This document shows positions 22,266 to 33,354 of a DNA stretch of 64,000 bases, piece by piece; the stretch's first letter is position 1; the number at the start of each line of letters is the position of its first letter. The position numbers and the translations under genes were made by a program. The notes under the pieces are model-generated. The model did no database searches. It was not told the DNA's origin and saw only the letters and a program-made list of their open reading frames with translations. The stretch comes from Phytophthora hibernalis (lineage: Eukaryota; Oomycota; Peronosporomycetes; Peronosporales; Peronosporaceae). Location of the stretch: the NCBI GenBank assembly GCA_012656075.1, contig JAAKBF010000012.1:744001-808000 (forward strand), read 5' to 3'.

Positions 22266-22815
22266 ATGCTGCACAGCTTGATCTGTTGTAATGAGGCCAG
22301 CTACGTGCTTCTCTCTCGATATTTCCAGCCAGAACTGACACTGGAAGCGCGTAGGACGTACGAGGCCCAACTTGCGCTAATTTGTAAGCAAATTCCGGGC
22401 CTCTGGGGCGACAAACAAGGCAGAAAAGATGTCGATCCGACGCAGAGCCAATTAGTCGTGTGCGAGTCGCAGTTCGTGGTCGTTCACCAGATCGGAGAGC
22501 TCCGGCTTATGCTCTCGGGTAACCAGGAGTATGACGAGCTCATCTGTACGTGCTACAGACGTTTATTCGAGGGTTATAGTTGATTCACTCACTGTTTACT
22601 GGTGCTTTTCACTTGGCAGTGGACGAGATCATGACGGTGCTGCAGGCGGTGCTGACGACTCAACTGGACAAAAATTCACAGAGGCCAGCTTGCTCTCCAA
22701 CTACGCCAAGGTGGTCGTGGCGTTGGACGAGATGGTGCAACAGGGGCACCTGGAGAACTCGGACGAGGCCAGCATCGATCAGATGATCAAGCTCAAGCCG
22801 TACCCGTCAAAGTAG
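22266..22815 (+). CDS. Longin-fold small chain (AP sigma / coatomer zeta-like)
   Basis: Likely small subunit of a vesicle coat or adaptor complex. Exons 22266-22545 and 22620-22815; intron 74 nt (ATCT|GTACGT...GGCAG|TGGAC). MLHSLICCNEASYVLLSRYF is the first longin strands; QLVVCESQFVVVHQIGELRLML and DELILDEIMTVLQAVLTTQLDK follow the sigma/zeta layout of strands then the long C-terminal helix. One break at AAAAA 22670-22674 is closed by one more A, giving 158 aa, in the sigma-chain size range. The wording is far from canonical AP sigma chains, so a divergent complex (TSET or AP-5 type, or zeta-COP) is possible. Confidence 0.7.
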
Positions 22816-23231
22816 CTGTTGCTTAGCACCGTGTCGATGGGAGTAACTTCTTCGATGCTGGAGATTGGCGCGTGCATTATCTAAGATAATGTATTTCAAG
22901 ATAATTTATCTTGAAATCCGGCGGCCTGTATTAATATAATAGTCTTTGCTCGCGGTAGCTTTGCGAAACTTTACCGATATATCAAGCATCACCACTTCAA
23001 ACTGAGTATCCGCTGCACTCAGTCTGGTACTGTACAGCTGACGCAATGGGCGAAGTCACAAAAGCCATAGCTTGGGTCATCTGTACTATCTCGAAATATG
23101 CCCTGTGATTTACAGGAGAACTCGGGAAACAACTGCACCGGGAAACCTTTCTTCAAGAAAATACGTGATGTTAGGTAAAGTATTAAATTTCGATCGCTGA
23201 CTTTGTGAATTCTCCTCGTACGCGTGTTGAT
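22816..23231. other. Convergent intergenic region with palindromes
   Basis: No gene. Holds the two palindromes annotated at 22875-22917; otherwise AT-rich 3' flank. Confidence 0.5.
22875..22917. repeat. Two adjacent perfect palindromes
   Basis: 22875-22891 is a 17-bp palindrome (CATTATCT A AGATAATG). At once after it, 22893-22917 has 12-bp arms around one base (ATTTCAAGATAA ... TTATCTTGAAAT). Both share AAGATAAT. They lie between the 3' ends of two convergent genes and could be a transposon footprint, a short MITE or an RNA hairpin. Confidence 0.7.
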
Positions 23232-24085
23232 CTATACCTTTCTCTTAGATGCTGGGAAATTGGTAATGGTCTCCGCGTTAAAGTGCATGGAACACATATT
23301 TCCGGTCCGCTCGTACGCGGGTCGGGAGCACCCTGGCGTCACGCAGCGTTTCCCTGTAAATCAACATCAGCGTCAGAACACCCTCAACATCTTGAGTTCG
23401 TCCGTTTTTGGACCCACCTCCTCCGTGTGCCCAGCAAACACCATTAGACACTGCGATAGTCGTGCATTGATCGGCGCTGCAGATGGTGCCGCCGCCATGT
23501 GACCAGCACACACCTTTTGTCTTGGCGCGATTCCGACACCCAGCCACTTTGCACTTCACTGAGCCTCCTGTAATGGATAGTAACGAAAACAGAGTTACAG
23601 CAGCGATCACTTTGTCATGTTGAACAATATCCTCAATCAAGATTTGCTTTACCATGTTTCCAGCAGCGCCGCGCGTGCTTGGCTCGGCTGCCACAACCTT
23701 CAACGATGCAGTACTTGCTACCCTGAAGTAAGTGAAGCACAATTGTCAGGACCGAAGTCACAACAGCTCACCTCAAGAATCTACATACCTTTCTCGTCAG
23801 TGGTGGCACTGTCCAGGTGGCGTCACGTGCCTCGTTCTCGTCACCTCCAACGGTGATTGGCGCCAACAAGCTACTGATCGTGCTGCCTGCTACCGAGGAT
23901 TGTCTGTATTTGGTAGCGGCCGGTTCAGCGACTGCATCCAGTTGAGCGGAAGTGGCTGAAGGTTTATCCTCGTGAGCCTCATCGTCCAGGATGAAGGCGA
24001 GAGAGCCCTTGATCGAGCGTGGGGAGCTCGCGGTCGAGTTTTGGCCCTCGTTTTCAGCGTCCTCGCGATTAACGGCGCCGTACAT
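23232..24085 (-). CDS. WRKY19-type CxxxxC/HGG zinc-finger protein, four exons
   Basis: Probable nucleic-acid or protein-binding regulator. Exons 23789-24085, 23653-23722, 23418-23567, 23232-23353 (213 codons with stop, phases consistent; introns 66, 85 and 64 nt). The start MYGAVNREDAEN leads to a Ser-rich region with GSLAFILDDE, then at least four zinc knuckles of the type C-x4-C-x(n)-C-x2-H: YCIVEGCGSRAKHARRCWKH, VKCKVAGCRNRAKTKGVCWS, TICSADQCTTIAVSNGVCWA and KRCVTPGCSRPAYERTGNMC. This repeat is known from plant WRKY19 and is frequent in oomycetes, usually without a WRKY domain; none is present here. A close intronless paralogue lies at 41658-42374. Reading without splicing makes it look truncated, but the spliced form is intact. 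Confidence 0.85.
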
Positions 24086-25456
24086 GCCTGTTTGGTGTGG
24101 CTTTGCTTCTCGGTGGAAACGCGGGGACTCTACCAAAAACGCACAGTCACTCTGGACCTCGAGTGCTGATATCTCCACCAAGACGCAAATGAGAAACAGA
24201 GCGAGACCGGACAAGCCCTGCGTGGCTTTTGATATGCTCGAACAGTTGGTAGAGACCGTGCAAGTCCTACTCGTTCGGACTCCGGAAGTGTGGTGTGGCA
24301 AAGTTTGTGGGAAGTCTCGCGATTTTGGTGGAGACGGAGGCACACAAGCGAAGCCTGACCCGACTACGATACCATTGCGACAGCTCTGTTCATTCAGCTG
24401 CCTGCATTGAAGCCGAGCCTTGGCGGGGCTCTCTCCGCAGCAGCCATGCCCTAGCTGAGTTCCGTGAACATACAGTGCATTGTGCAAATGTTAAAATGTG
24501 CCAACATTTGCAGTCTCTGTATGCCATGCAAGAGGTTTTTGGTGTGCACCAGCTCGACGTGACACTTTGTCTGACAGCCGCACTAAAGTATCCGTTAGTA
24601 ACTTTGCCGGTCACAGTATATCACTCCGGTCCCGACCTCGCCGTCTCTCGAGGACGTGAAATGCATGCGGCCCCGACAGCTTGCTCAGTGGAAACTATCG
24701 TTGTCTCATCCAGGCTGGGCTCCTGAATCTGGATCTGAGTCCAGATCCCATTCTCGGACAGTGGCCATTCTCTTGCGAGTTATGAGTCAGGTCCAAGCAA
24801 GCAGAGGCTTGCAGTCGTGGTGCAGAACACTGGCAAGAGCGATGCAACCTCGATCGATTGGTCGGCAACCGTCCTGGTGGCTCGCATTTCGACTGAGTTC
24901 ATGTGCCAGAGTACGCTCGGAGCTGGTCGCAGTCGGAAAGGCTTGTTCGACTTCGGTGTTACATTGAGCCGCCTTGCTGTTGCTGTTATTTACAAGGGTC
25001 GTTAAGTCACATTGCCTGGTCATCACTTCATGCTCATGGTTTAGCGGAACTTTACTCACGCTGTTTGCTGCACGTGTGGTTCTTGTTACTTCTAGTAAAA
25101 CGTCTGCACCACAAAAAACGTGGGGATAGATTGTGCGATGTATTGTCCGGCGGTGCACAGGAGGAAGGTTATGGTGGTCGTAACTTACTTGCACTTGTTA
25201 TTCATGTCCATTACCAAAGCGACATCAGCCATTTCCCGGATAGAACATTATCGCTGCGCTAGCAAGCCATGGTCCAGCTTGCGAGCCGTTCGATTTCCAG
25301 CTTCATCATCGGTCCAGTGGTCTCAGTGTCACTGAGTCAGTGATCCCAACGTTCTAGTTGACCAATTATTATACAACACCGTGATTTTTGGGTTTGCATT
25401 TCGAGGACCACGCAGCTGGTATTTCGCGAGGTGGCGTGCCAAACGTGAACATGAGT
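24086..25456. other. Gene-poor stretch up to the MULE
   Basis: 5' flank of the zinc-finger gene, then sequence with no recognisable gene. Compositionally plain; no repeat array noticed. Confidence 0.45.
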
Positions 25457-25494
25457 GGGAAGAAACTAACGAGCACATTTTTTCTTGGCTCGCG
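25457..25494 (+). repeat. MULE left terminal inverted repeat
   Basis: Begins GGAAGAAACTAACGAGCACA and runs through TTTTCTTGGCTCGCGG; pairs with the right end with a few mismatches and one length difference in the T run. Confidence 0.75.
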
Positions 25495-25910
25495 GATATA
25501 AGGTACATATACCGGTACATTCAACACCTGGCGAGAGCGTCATGATGACACACGATCGCATCTTGAAGTACCAAAGATGTAATAAGAGCTATAATACTGA
25601 CGCCATTTCGACATTGGATTCTTATGAAGTCTCGCCTCGCCTCCTGTGCACCGGTAACAAAATTCATTTAAATAGAAGTTTATATCTGGAAAGTTGTAGT
25701 CGTTTTCTCGGCGCTCACTTTCCAACCCGCTCTACCGACAACGATCGCTCCACCTGTACTGTTCAATAAGCAAGCAATTGAAGACTCGACATCCACCTCC
25801 GTACTCACTCCAACTTCTCCTGTCCTTCCAGAAGGGGCTGAGCAGTTTACGATCCCACCCCACCTGGGTGTTTCTACCCGAGCTTTGAGTGTGCTGAGAC
25901 TGCCCTACAT

Positions 25911-27903
25911 ATGTGGACAAAAGAAAATGGCTTCAATGTATCCAAGCGCACTGCGGCCTATCTACCGGGGAAGGTCATTTTTATTCAGTACTATGAGTGT
26001 GACCGCGCAGATTTTCCGAAGAATACTGGGCGTTTGGTGGAATCGGAGAGAGTGCGGACGATGCGAGGATCGAAGCGCATCGGCTGTCCAATGAAACTCA
26101 AGCTATGTGCTGTGCGAAAGAACGATCCTAAGGGGGAATGGGCTATCGTACACCATAAGAAGGGAAGTTCAATCCATAATCACCTGCCTTCGCGCGATGC
26201 CCGAATCCATGCTTCCCACCGGCGTCGAAGTGCTATTGATTCTACTCAAGCACCGGTTGAGAACATTCATGATTTTGGGCACAACCGGCTGCTGGTGTCG
26301 CCGTCGCGAATATACACGGATCGATTTTGGCAACTAACGCAGACTCAATGGTCATACCTAAGGACCTAGCCAACTCGAGACATGCTTCACGGCAGCAAGA
26401 TATGGCGACACGCACGCCAATGGAGGCCCTCTTTGATGAGTTGCGCGGAGGCGATTTCTGTTTTCGCTACACGGTACAGCCTTCCAACAATCAAACTCGT
26501 CATTTGTTTTGGGCGCATCCAGCTGCAACAGCGTTGTATTCTGATCACCCTGATGTGCTCATTCTGGATTGCACCTACAAGACAAACAGATACAACATTC
26601 CACTACTGAATATTATAGCCATGACGAGTTTGAATACAGCACTGCCAGTCGCACAATGCTGGTTACCAGGTGAAGTGGAAAGCGATTTTGTGTGGGCACT
26701 GATCACCCTTGAAGACTTCATTCGCGAGCACCACATTGGACGGCCAAAGGTTTTTGCTACCGACCGAGATCTAGCCTGTCGTAATGCGCTTCTGCGGGTC
26801 TTTCCGTCGACACCTGCGTTGATCTGTCATTGGCACATGCACCGTAACGTACTGAGCAAGACACGACAAGTGCTTGGGCAGGTACCTGTTGAACAACCTG
26901 CACCAGGGCAAGATCGCTTTGAGAATTCATGGGAGACAAGTGCGTTTATGGAGACGTATTACCAAGCGGTGTATGCTGACTCGAGTCTTTGTTTGAAGTG
27001 CATAAGGCCGAGTTAATCTCCATCAGCCCGCTTCTTGCTAGCTATCTCGACAAGCACTGGTGGAAGTTGAAGACATCAATTGTAGCATGCTGGATTAAAT
27101 CGTACCCTCACTATGGCTACATATCTACATCCGCTGTAGAGGGTACCCATGCCAAATGCAAGCGATGGTTGCAAAACTCGCGTGGTGATCTGTACACGAT
27201 GTTCCTGAAATTGCGCCCATGGTGGCAGTCGTCAGCGAAAGCGCTCAGTTTGTTAACCGAACGAAGTCTCACAATCACGCCGTATCGACTACAGGCAAAA
27301 CGGTATTCCGCGGTTGTTCGCATCGTCACAATATGACCGCTGAAGGCTATAGACGAGCTGTGAAAAAGCTGAAGACATTGTCTTTGGTCGTTTAGAGCGC
27401 TCGCCGTGTTCGGGGTCGCACCGCACTGTGCACGGCAGGCCGTGCGTACATGAATTGATTAAATTCGTGGAGTCGAACGGCCAACTGAAACTATTGCCTG
27501 CCCATTTTGATCAGATTTTGATCACTGGCACATTAGGCGATCAGAGACAGTAATACTGGCTCCAAGAATTGAAGAGCCTGCCATTATCCAAACGAATAGT
27601 AGAAGAGCACCCCGCAGCCATCGCAGCAATCACGGAATCTATGGTACTGGCCGCCATCCAATTTTGAGCGAACGAGTGGATTTAAATCACCCTGCATCGC
27701 CTCCCAGGGTTTCCCGAAGAACGAACTTCGCAGGGTTCGAAGTCAATACCGACGGGGAGCTCCCAGCTTTCGGGTCGTTTATTCCAACGTATGACGGCAG
27801 TATTTCACATCCCATGGCTGCTTTTCCCGACACGTTAAGGTTCGAAGAACCATTTGCGCCAGCCCGAACGAGAGGATTCGCGAGCTCGAGACCATTCGAA
27901 TAA
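25911..27903 (+). pseudogene. MULE transposase, frame-shifted
   Basis: Order of parts: a FAR1-like zinc-binding region (RIGCPMKLKLCAV ... SSIHNHLPSRDARIHASHRR) at about 25911-26290; the DDE core (VLILDCTYKTNRYNIPLLN with the first Asp, KVFATDRDLACRNAL with the second, CHWHMHRNV, SAVEGTHAKCKRW with the Glu) at about 26390-27180; a SWIM-like finger (SGSHRTVHGRPCVHELIKF) near 27400; and a tail to 27903 (VDLNHPASPPRVSRRTNF). Frames change near 26335 and 27000 and stops occur after 27330, so no full transposase can be made. Catalytic residues are still present, suggesting a fairly recent loss. Confidence 0.85.
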
Positions 27904-28248
27904 GTATTTAATATCTTGTCACACACTCCTTTTCCTTGCAAAGATGAACATTCTTTACTTTTTGCCCCGTAACTGGCAATCCCTTCGCCCCGCAGCGTCT
28001 CGCTTTGGTCGAGCCCGGGAAGCCATCACGGAGACGTCAAAGTAAAAATGCAGTAGGACGGAGTGCGACGTGGAATAGTAGTTCTGTAGTTCTTCACAAC
28101 ACGGGAGTCTGCTTGTTTCACAATGACCACCGTAGTGAATTCTTAGCTCGCAAACCAGGTCTATAAATTTCAATCTCCTATCGATTGATGACATTTGACG
28201 AACATGTCCCCATCGTGGGATAATCAGCTGGGCTTCCAGGTATTTTTT

Positions 28249-28287
28249 CGTCGCAAGCCAAGAAAAATGTGTTCGTTAGTTTCTCCC
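28249..28287 (-). repeat. MULE right terminal inverted repeat
   Basis: Reverse complement reads GGGAGAAACTAACGAACACA then TTTTTCTTGGCTTGCGACG, matching the left end. Confidence 0.75.
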
Positions 28288-29403
28288 GACGAGTGCAGAC
28301 ACTCTACATCTGCAACAGCGGCACCTAGAGCAAACCAGCGCCACTACCGCCAGTGTCGTTGGACATCTAAAAATGTCGGAGGCCAGCAGACCACTGACGG
28401 ACCAACTCACCTACCAGATATGCCGTGTACCTGAGCAGCAACAGGGATTCCTGTGGCAAGTGGAACATCGATAGTGGTGTAGCCGCATCAAAATACAAAG
28501 CGCAGCGAGACAGATATTATCTTCATGTAGGTCTTCCGGTAGGTCGGTTCGATCTTTGTCCAAATGCGACCAACGGAGACCAACGCTGTTGGGTTGAGGC
28601 ACCGTCCCTCTAAGGCCACAGTCGCGTTTCCAGCTAGCAAATACGAGGAAACAGGACGTTCGGATACTTTTCCGTTGAGGTGTCTCTATGAATAGTGCGT
28701 CGAGATCACAATACCGGTACATGTATTACATCTGCATGTACTCGGCGTTCTTCAAAGGTCGTGTACTGTACTCGATTTTCGGCCACCGCTACTCGTAATT
28801 AATCCGCGTCCACGGTGCACAGGAGGTGTGCACAGCCTGGATATATTTTTCGTTCAACTGAGGCAGAACCTGAAAATCCGAACACCGCCGTACAAAGCTA
28901 CTGCGGCTGACTACAGAAATCTTGCCAGCGCACAACTTATTGAGCCGGAAAGCAACAAGTTGCGGAGGAGCAAGTTGTTGAGCAACATTCCCTAATTTGA
29001 GACCCAAAGCAGCTATTACACGATTCGGTTTCTTTGCGGCTTACGCAATGCTACCGCGGCAGTAAAGGACGAAAGGTACCCACCACGCGCTTGTCTGGAA
29101 GGTGATCGCTTCGAGCACTCAGCTATAAAACCCGATCCCAAATTTGCCGGTACACTGTATTTCGGTTTACCAACATATCTTGCCTTTACAAAACTGTCTT
29201 CAAAAACCTTGACGCGCTTTATCCGTACATGCTCTTCAATTACTCGAGTAATCAGGCCGAATGATGGACAAAACACCAGCATTCTTACGCAACATAAGCA
29301 CATCTAAACGTAACTTTACAACCTGATTGCAACTCAGGAATTACCGCCGTGTCTCTCGAAGAGCTCACTATCCAAATCACCTCCAAAAGCTCAGTTCGAA
29401 ACA
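28288..29403. other. Gene-poor stretch before the GIN cluster
   Basis: Only short frames. One minus-strand frame (28411-28722) has a Cys-rich end but no family. The last 100 bp are the promoter of the first cluster gene. Confidence 0.4.
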
Positions 29404-30702
29404 ATGCAGCGCACTTCCACCTCCTTCTTGCTCTTCCACTTGCTACTGACTGCGGTCATATCTGCAGCCGTCATATCCACTGACATTGTTGCATCCACGG
29501 ACCCTTTGACTCAACAATTGCTGCAAAAGACGTGGACGGTCTCCATTGCCACGTTCGACTCGCTCGAGGTGCACGTGGCTGGCAACGTGTTCGTCGACTA
29601 CGACGATTCACTCAATGACCAAACAACCGCCAAGATCGTGATGCGAGCCAGCAATGCGCGTCTTCTTGACGCAGTGAACATCACTGAAATCGACAGCGGC
29701 GTACGTCTACGTTACAAGAACCAGCAGGTGCACGTCGAAGGACTAGTGACGACCTACATCCTACTCAGTAAACCCAACGCTCTGCGTGCCGTTAGCGCGA
29801 CCAACTCTCAGAACGTGGTGCTGGGACAGAACGTAGTGCAGAGCGATGACCAAGAGGCGGGTCTTCACTTCTCCACACATGGCAGCGGACACCTCTTTGT
29901 CCTAGAACAGATAGTTGATGTGCGCTCCGTGGGCGTCGTGGTATCTGGAGACGGCAGCGTCCAGTTTCAGGCCTCGTCGCTCAAAGTTGCTGAAGAAGTG
30001 ACGATCTCTCTGGTGGGATCGGGCCTCGTTGCTGTCCTCGTCGGTGAGAGTTTTTCTGCCAACAAGGTGGAGGCTGCGGTTGCCGGATCTGGCAAGGTCG
30101 TCGTGCAGACCCCCGACTTGCGGGTTGAGACTCTCGCGACTGAGGTCGTGGGGAACGGACATGTCACGTACGCAACGTCTGGTGTCTGTGGCACTGAGAA
30201 GATCCGCCTGGCTGGAGAAGGCTTGGTCAACTCTGGGTCAATTGCTTGCAAGAACGCCGATGTCAGCATCCTCGGCACTGGTGAGGCAGTGGTGCAAGCC
30301 ACGGAGCGGTTGTCGACCATGCTGCTGCTCACGGGTACCGTCAAGTACGTGAATGGACGACCGAAGTCCATTCAATCGTCGGGTCTCGTCCTTGAAAGCA
30401 GCGTTGAACCAGCAGAGGACGTTCCTAAGACGGAGTTCACGCCTGCTAGCCCGCCCAGTCGTGCTGCCACGGGCGTCTTCCTAACTGTGGAGGTCGCCAA
30501 CAACAACGACAACCCGTACGTCCACGTGCGCCCCATCGCTCAGACGAGTATGAGACTGCAGAATTTGAGCGCGGCGTTACCCGAGAGCATGAGCGCTCTC
30601 GTTCTCTTCGAAGTGGCGATTGTCGCAATGGCGTTCGTCGCAGTCTCGGCGTTCAAGTTCCAGCAGCGCCGGATCCGCAACAAGTACCAAACGCTGCCGT
30701 GA
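29404..30702 (+). CDS. GIN/DUF2807-like surface protein A (signal peptide + beta-solenoid + C-terminal TM)
   Basis: Predicted cell-surface, adhesin-like protein. 432 aa, single exon. The N-terminus (SFLLFHLLLTAVISAAVI) is a signal peptide. The middle is a right-handed beta-solenoid-like array in which short strands alternate with G[S/D]G turns: FSTHGSGHLFVLEQ, VVSGDGSVQFQASSL, SLVGSGLVAVLVG, AVAGSGKVVVQTPDL, EVVGNGHVTYATSG, SILGTGEAVVQATER. A conserved GNVFVDYDDSL precedes it. Near the C-terminus one TM helix (ALVLFEVAIVAMAFVAVSAF) ends in a short basic cytosolic tail, QQRRIRNKYQTLP. The pattern resembles bacterial GIN-domain proteins (DUF2807), named there as putative adhesins. Closest to gene D (35888-37231). 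Function in oomycetes is unknown to me. Confidence 0.78.
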   Translation: MQRTSTSFLLFHLLLTAVISAAVISTDIVASTDPLTQQLLQKTWTVSIATFDSLEVHVAGNVFVDYDDSLNDQTTAKIVMRASNARLLDAVNITEIDSGVRLRYKNQQVHVEGLVTTYILLSKPNALRAVSATNSQNVVLGQNVVQSDDQEAGLHFSTHGSGHLFVLEQIVDVRSVGVVVSGDGSVQFQASSLKVAEEVTISLVGSGLVAVLVGESFSANKVEAAVAGSGKVVVQTPDLRVETLATEVVGNGHVTYATSGVCGTEKIRLAGEGLVNSGSIACKNADVSILGTGEAVVQATERLSTMLLLTGTVKYVNGRPKSIQSSGLVLESSVEPAEDVPKTEFTPASPPSRAATGVFLTVEVANNNDNPYVHVRPIAQTSMRLQNLSAALPESMSALVLFEVAIVAMAFVAVSAFKFQQRRIRNKYQTLP

Positions 30703-30916
30703 TTCTCAACCTCCAGTAGTGTACAAATAGTATTTTGTATTCTCCTCCTGTTGCAGTTCCACAGCTGGACAACTTCAAGGTATAGTTGCCATTCGAGCCG
30801 GTTCCCTATTGTGTAAGCATAGTGTGGTAGATACTATTGCTGAGCTTTATCCATTAGACCAGCTCAGTGGAGACTTTGCTCCCGTCATTTATTCCTCGTC
30901 TGCATGGGTCTCTGCA

Positions 30917-32206
30917 ATGGACATTTTGTCTTCTAGTGCGTCGGGAATGGAAATCGACGCTACCATCGCGTCCAAGTCGAGGATCCCGCACTGGCTTGAG
31001 GTGCACTGCGAGACTGGTAGCAGTCCATCCTGCGATGCGCAACGGGTGGACGCTGTGGTTCTGCAGGGGCGGCGCGACGTCTTCATCCGCTACGAAGCAC
31101 CAGACAATAACAGCAGCAATGGGGTTGCAAGAGTGAGGGTCGTTAAGGGGGACGTTCGTGACCCGAAGGACATTCTGGTAAAACTCCGGTGGACAGGAGA
31201 GCTCCTCACGTTGGACGTCACAGCGTCCAAGAAGACAGTCGAGGTCGTGTTGCTACAGAAGGACCAATTGCAGCGAGTGGTCGTTCAAGGGTCGGGTGAC
31301 GTTGTCGTGGAGGACAATGTGTTGACCACAATGGGGCCGAGTTTGTCCATCGCTGCACTGGGCAGTGGCGACGTGTTTGTGTCGTCTACCGAGACGGTGA
31401 AGGTGGACACGTTGACTCTGACGTCGAAAGGAAGTGGACGACTGCAGACGTCGCTGTCGGAGATCCGAGTGTCCAAGTTGATGCTGGAGTATTTCTCGTC
31501 GGGGGACATTATCCTCTTCAGCACTTCAGAAGGCGATGTGGACACTTTGTCTATCATAGCAGAGGGATCGGGGGACGCTTGTCTGAGCTGGAGCTCCTCT
31601 CTGTCCGTTAATCAACTGGAGGTGGAGCAGGTGGGCTCGGGAGACGTATCAATTGGCCCACAAGGCTCGTGTCAGACGGCAAAGCTGGCAACGCAAGGAT
31701 CCGGCCGACTTGATGTTGGTGGAGTGCGGTGCGACAACGTGGACGTCCACTTGATGGGCAGTGGGAAAGTGGTCGTGCAAGCCGCCGACTCGCTGTCTGT
31801 TGCGGCGTTTGGAAGTGGCCACGTGAAATTCAGTGGCAGTCTACCTCAGTCCATCGGCAGTACAGGCTACAGACAGTTGGATCCGACGCCCGTCGAGAGC
31901 TCGTATCTCCCAGCATCCTGCAAACGCCACAAGATTCCAGCCATCAAGTCCAAGTACGCAGCACTTTCGAGTGGCGTCCTCGCTTCAACGGGGACAGGTG
32001 TCGAAATGGACTCGGCGGAAAGCAGCTCGGATGGTGCCGTCGTCTTCTGGGATGACATGAACCGAGACAAAGACAACGTCCTCCCGCTGGCTGTGTTCGT
32101 GTTTCTCGTGGGGATGGTTGTGCGCTGGTTCAACAACTCGCGCCGCCGGGCTCGAGAGGAGCAGCGTCAGCCTTTGCTTGGAGCGCAACGAAGAGTGTAC
32201 GTCTGA
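30917..32206 (+). CDS. GIN/DUF2807-like protein B (tail type RWFNxSRRRARE)
   Basis: Second tandem copy and the intact representative of subfamily II. The first in-frame ATG is 30917 (MDILSSSASGMEIDAT); no signal peptide follows it, though the C-terminus has a TM (NVLPLAVFVFLVGMVVRWF) and a tail, RRAREEQRQPLLGAQRRVYV. An upstream exon with a signal may be missing or lost. The core has at least eight GSG turns (VVQGSGDVVVEDN, AALGSGDVFVSST, TSKGSGRLQTSLSE, AEGSGDACLSWSS, EQVGSGDVSIGPQ, ATQGSGRLDVGG, HLMGSGKVVVQAAD, AAFGSGHVKFSGS) and paired Cys residues (VHCETGSSPSCD). The start is uncertain; the rest is clear. Confidence 0.72.
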   Translation: MDILSSSASGMEIDATIASKSRIPHWLEVHCETGSSPSCDAQRVDAVVLQGRRDVFIRYEAPDNNSSNGVARVRVVKGDVRDPKDILVKLRWTGELLTLDVTASKKTVEVVLLQKDQLQRVVVQGSGDVVVEDNVLTTMGPSLSIAALGSGDVFVSSTETVKVDTLTLTSKGSGRLQTSLSEIRVSKLMLEYFSSGDIILFSTSEGDVDTLSIIAEGSGDACLSWSSSLSVNQLEVEQVGSGDVSIGPQGSCQTAKLATQGSGRLDVGGVRCDNVDVHLMGSGKVVVQAADSLSVAAFGSGHVKFSGSLPQSIGSTGYRQLDPTPVESSYLPASCKRHKIPAIKSKYAALSSGVLASTGTGVEMDSAESSSDGAVVFWDDMNRDKDNVLPLAVFVFLVGMVVRWFNNSRRRAREEQRQPLLGAQRRVYV

Positions 32207-33346
32207 AATTGTCACCGAGACTTATCCCGTCGAGTATACCAAGAATTATGAATGAATTGAATAAAGGCGGGGTGTCCGCTAACGTTATGAAGCTGTCGAC
32301 AAGAAAACAACGGCGCTGCAGACCTTCGACTCGCAGTACGAGTGCCGTAAATGCATCACTCGATGGCAAATCACCAGCTGGTCACCCAGAGGAGACCATG
32401 CCAAGTCAGACTCGATTCCGACCGCAACGGTCCACCTCAAGAACGATGAATGGCGCGCTATCCGCACACGCAGCTTCGTACTGGACAGTGCACTGCACTC
32501 CTGGCGGTGCTCTTTGTAACCAAGACCAAGCTTTCGTCGTGATTGTTACGGGCAGCTACGACGTCGTGCTTCGGTATGAGGACTCGGACGCGGTTGGCAA
32601 TGGCGACGTGGCTCGGGTGAGCGTCAAGGACAGCTCTTCGCAGAATGTACTCACTCAAATGATGATGATCGATGGTCTGCCAGTGCTCGAGCTTATGGCG
32701 ACGAAAGACGACCTCGACGTAGTTTTGCTGCGCAAGGAACGTGTGCAGCGGGTGGTGAACCAAGGTTCCGGGGATGTGACTGTGCACGAAGACGTGCTGG
32801 TGTCCAATGGGCCAAGTCTCACAATCTCTTCTGCTGGGAGTGGTGGTCTCTACTTGACGTCCTCCACGCCTCTGACGGTGAATGAACTCTTCCTGGAATC
32901 TCAAGGCAGCGGACGTCTTCAAGCCTCGTTCTCTGAATACGATGTCAAGTCGCTGTCCACGAAGGTGATTACCTCGGGCGGCATTGCTGTGCTCACGGAG
33001 TCGACAGGAGCGACAGATTCACTCACACTGCCCGTTGAAGGTTCTGGCACGTTGTGTCTATCTTCCGGGTCCTCTCTGGAAAGCGACCAACTCATCATCA
33101 ACACGATGGGCTCGGGTGACATTTCGCTGGGTCCGCGTAGGTCATGCCAAAACGCGAAGATATCTACGAGAGGGTCTGGCACCATTGATGCTGGTGGCAT
33201 TCAGTGCCATAACGTCAATGTCGACCTGTTGGGCAGCGCAGATATCGTCGTGCAGGCGACAGGGTCATTGTCGGGGATGTCTACGGACATGGACATTTGA
33301 AGTACTATGGCGCCGCGCCGCATTCGATCGACAACGTCAATTTCAT

Positions 33347-33354
33347 GGGCCTTG
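33347..33354. repeat. hAT target-site duplication, left copy
   Basis: GGGCCTTG, identical to 35315-35322; eight bases is the hAT hallmark. Confidence 0.92.

Larger units (their letters stand above)
25457..28287 (+). mobile_element. MULE (Mutator-like) DNA transposon, degenerate
   Basis: A 2.8-kb element bounded by inverted repeats of about 38 bp (25457-25494 and 28249-28287) that share GAAACTAACG.ACACATTTT and CTTGGCT.GCG. Inside is a broken MULE transposase in the plus orientation. Flanks read ATGAGTG on the left and ACGAGTG on the right, a possible decayed target duplication, but the usual 9 bp cannot be confirmed. Confidence 0.8.

Noticed and set aside
23278..23742. Zinc-finger gene at 23 kb as a truncated pseudogene
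   Set aside because: Three introns with consensus sites and matching phases restore a complete protein, so it is not broken.
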